Origin: Anaerolineales bacterium | GTDB lineage: Bacteria > Chloroflexota > Anaerolineae > Anaerolineales > UBA4823 | Assembly: GCA_016929095.1 (NCBI GenBank) | Contig: JAFGJM010000038.1 | Span: 29,419-93,418, forward strand | Direction of reading: 5' to 3' | Length of the DNA stretch: 64,000 bases | Shown here: one piece after another, positions 63,974-64,000 of the stretch | Position numbering within the stretch: position 1 is the stretch's first letter | Layout: each line of letters opens with the position of its first letter | The notes under the pieces: model-generated | Seen by the model: only the letters and a program-made list of their open reading frames with translations | The model's database searches: none | What the model was told of the DNA's origin: nothing | Made by a program: the position numbers and the translations under genes

Positions 63974-64000
63974 ATGTCAATGAACAGGAGCCAGTGTAAA
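63974..64000 (+). CDS. Possible start of a plus-strand gene, cut by the window edge
   Basis: An ATG at 63974 follows AAGGA (63960-63964) with nine-base spacing, and reads MSMNRSQCK to the edge. It would be divergent from the hybrid kinase. Only nine codons are visible, so this is a weak call. Confidence 0.25.

Overview
The window looks like chromosomal sequence from a bacterium of the Chloroflexota, most likely an Anaerolineae-type lineage. This is inferred from the gene repertoire (PurS-PurL and PurD-PurM fusions, class II PurE, T-box-controlled thrS, GT20/GT4/OtsB sugar operon, very large lipoprotein-type solute-binding protein) and was not tested by phylogeny. No rRNA, tRNA, CRISPR array, transposase or phage gene was seen.

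Layout. 1-7.2 kb (minus strand): a five-gene operon of unrecognised function encoding a membrane protein, two double-CxxC zinc-ribbon proteins, a 1384-residue secreted or anchored multidomain protein and a cytosolic-looking protein that runs off the window edge. 7.4-13.7 kb (minus): a class I methyltransferase and a trehalose-type operon (GH63/trehalase-like hydrolase, GT20 synthase, GT4 glycosyltransferase, OtsB phosphatase). 14-18.6 kb (minus): baeRF-like protein, YihY/BrkB membrane protein, P-loop protein and a BON-MscS channel, a plausible stress or osmotic set. 18.85-19.2 kb: a decayed GGDEF fragment. 19.2-22.4 kb: cbiB, catalase and a PerR-like Fur regulator with matching boxes in front of the last two. 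22.5-28 kb (plus): a sensor kinase with a periplasmic solute-binding domain, a single-domain receiver and a receiver-GAF-GAF-HD-GYP protein. 28-30.1 kb (minus): thrS behind a T-box leader, followed upstream by a ferritin-like gene.

31.5-44.8 kb is the most coherent accessory block. A GntR/UTRA repressor gene and a HAD-like gene lie between a five-gene family 5 (peptide-type) ABC importer operon and a four-gene operon with two glycerophosphodiester phosphodiesterases, an MFS transporter and a HisC-like aminotransferase. Three sigma70-type promoters, all with 17-bp spacers, drive these three units. Each is followed 6-9 bp after the -10 box by a copy of the same 18-bp operator (GGTATTAACCACTATACC or a variant). 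This points to one local regulon for uptake and breakdown of an unidentified, probably phosphodiester-containing, compound.

44.9-57.5 kb (plus) is a purine operon, purL-purQ-purC-purE-purF-purDM-purN-purH-guaB, from one promoter to one strong terminator. It covers the route from PRPP through IMP to XMP except purB. It carries a tandem PurS-PurL fusion, a class II (CO2-using) PurE with no purK, and a PurD-PurM fusion followed by an overlapping purN. 57.5-64 kb (minus): a methyltransferase and a VKOR-like membrane protein, a three-unit repeat block, a receiver-HD-GYP protein and a large hybrid histidine kinase.

Several start codons were moved from the longest open frame because the longer frame runs through a T-box terminator (thrS), a promoter and operator (the HAD gene) or an upstream gene (permease, purC), or because a good ribosome binding site lies further in.
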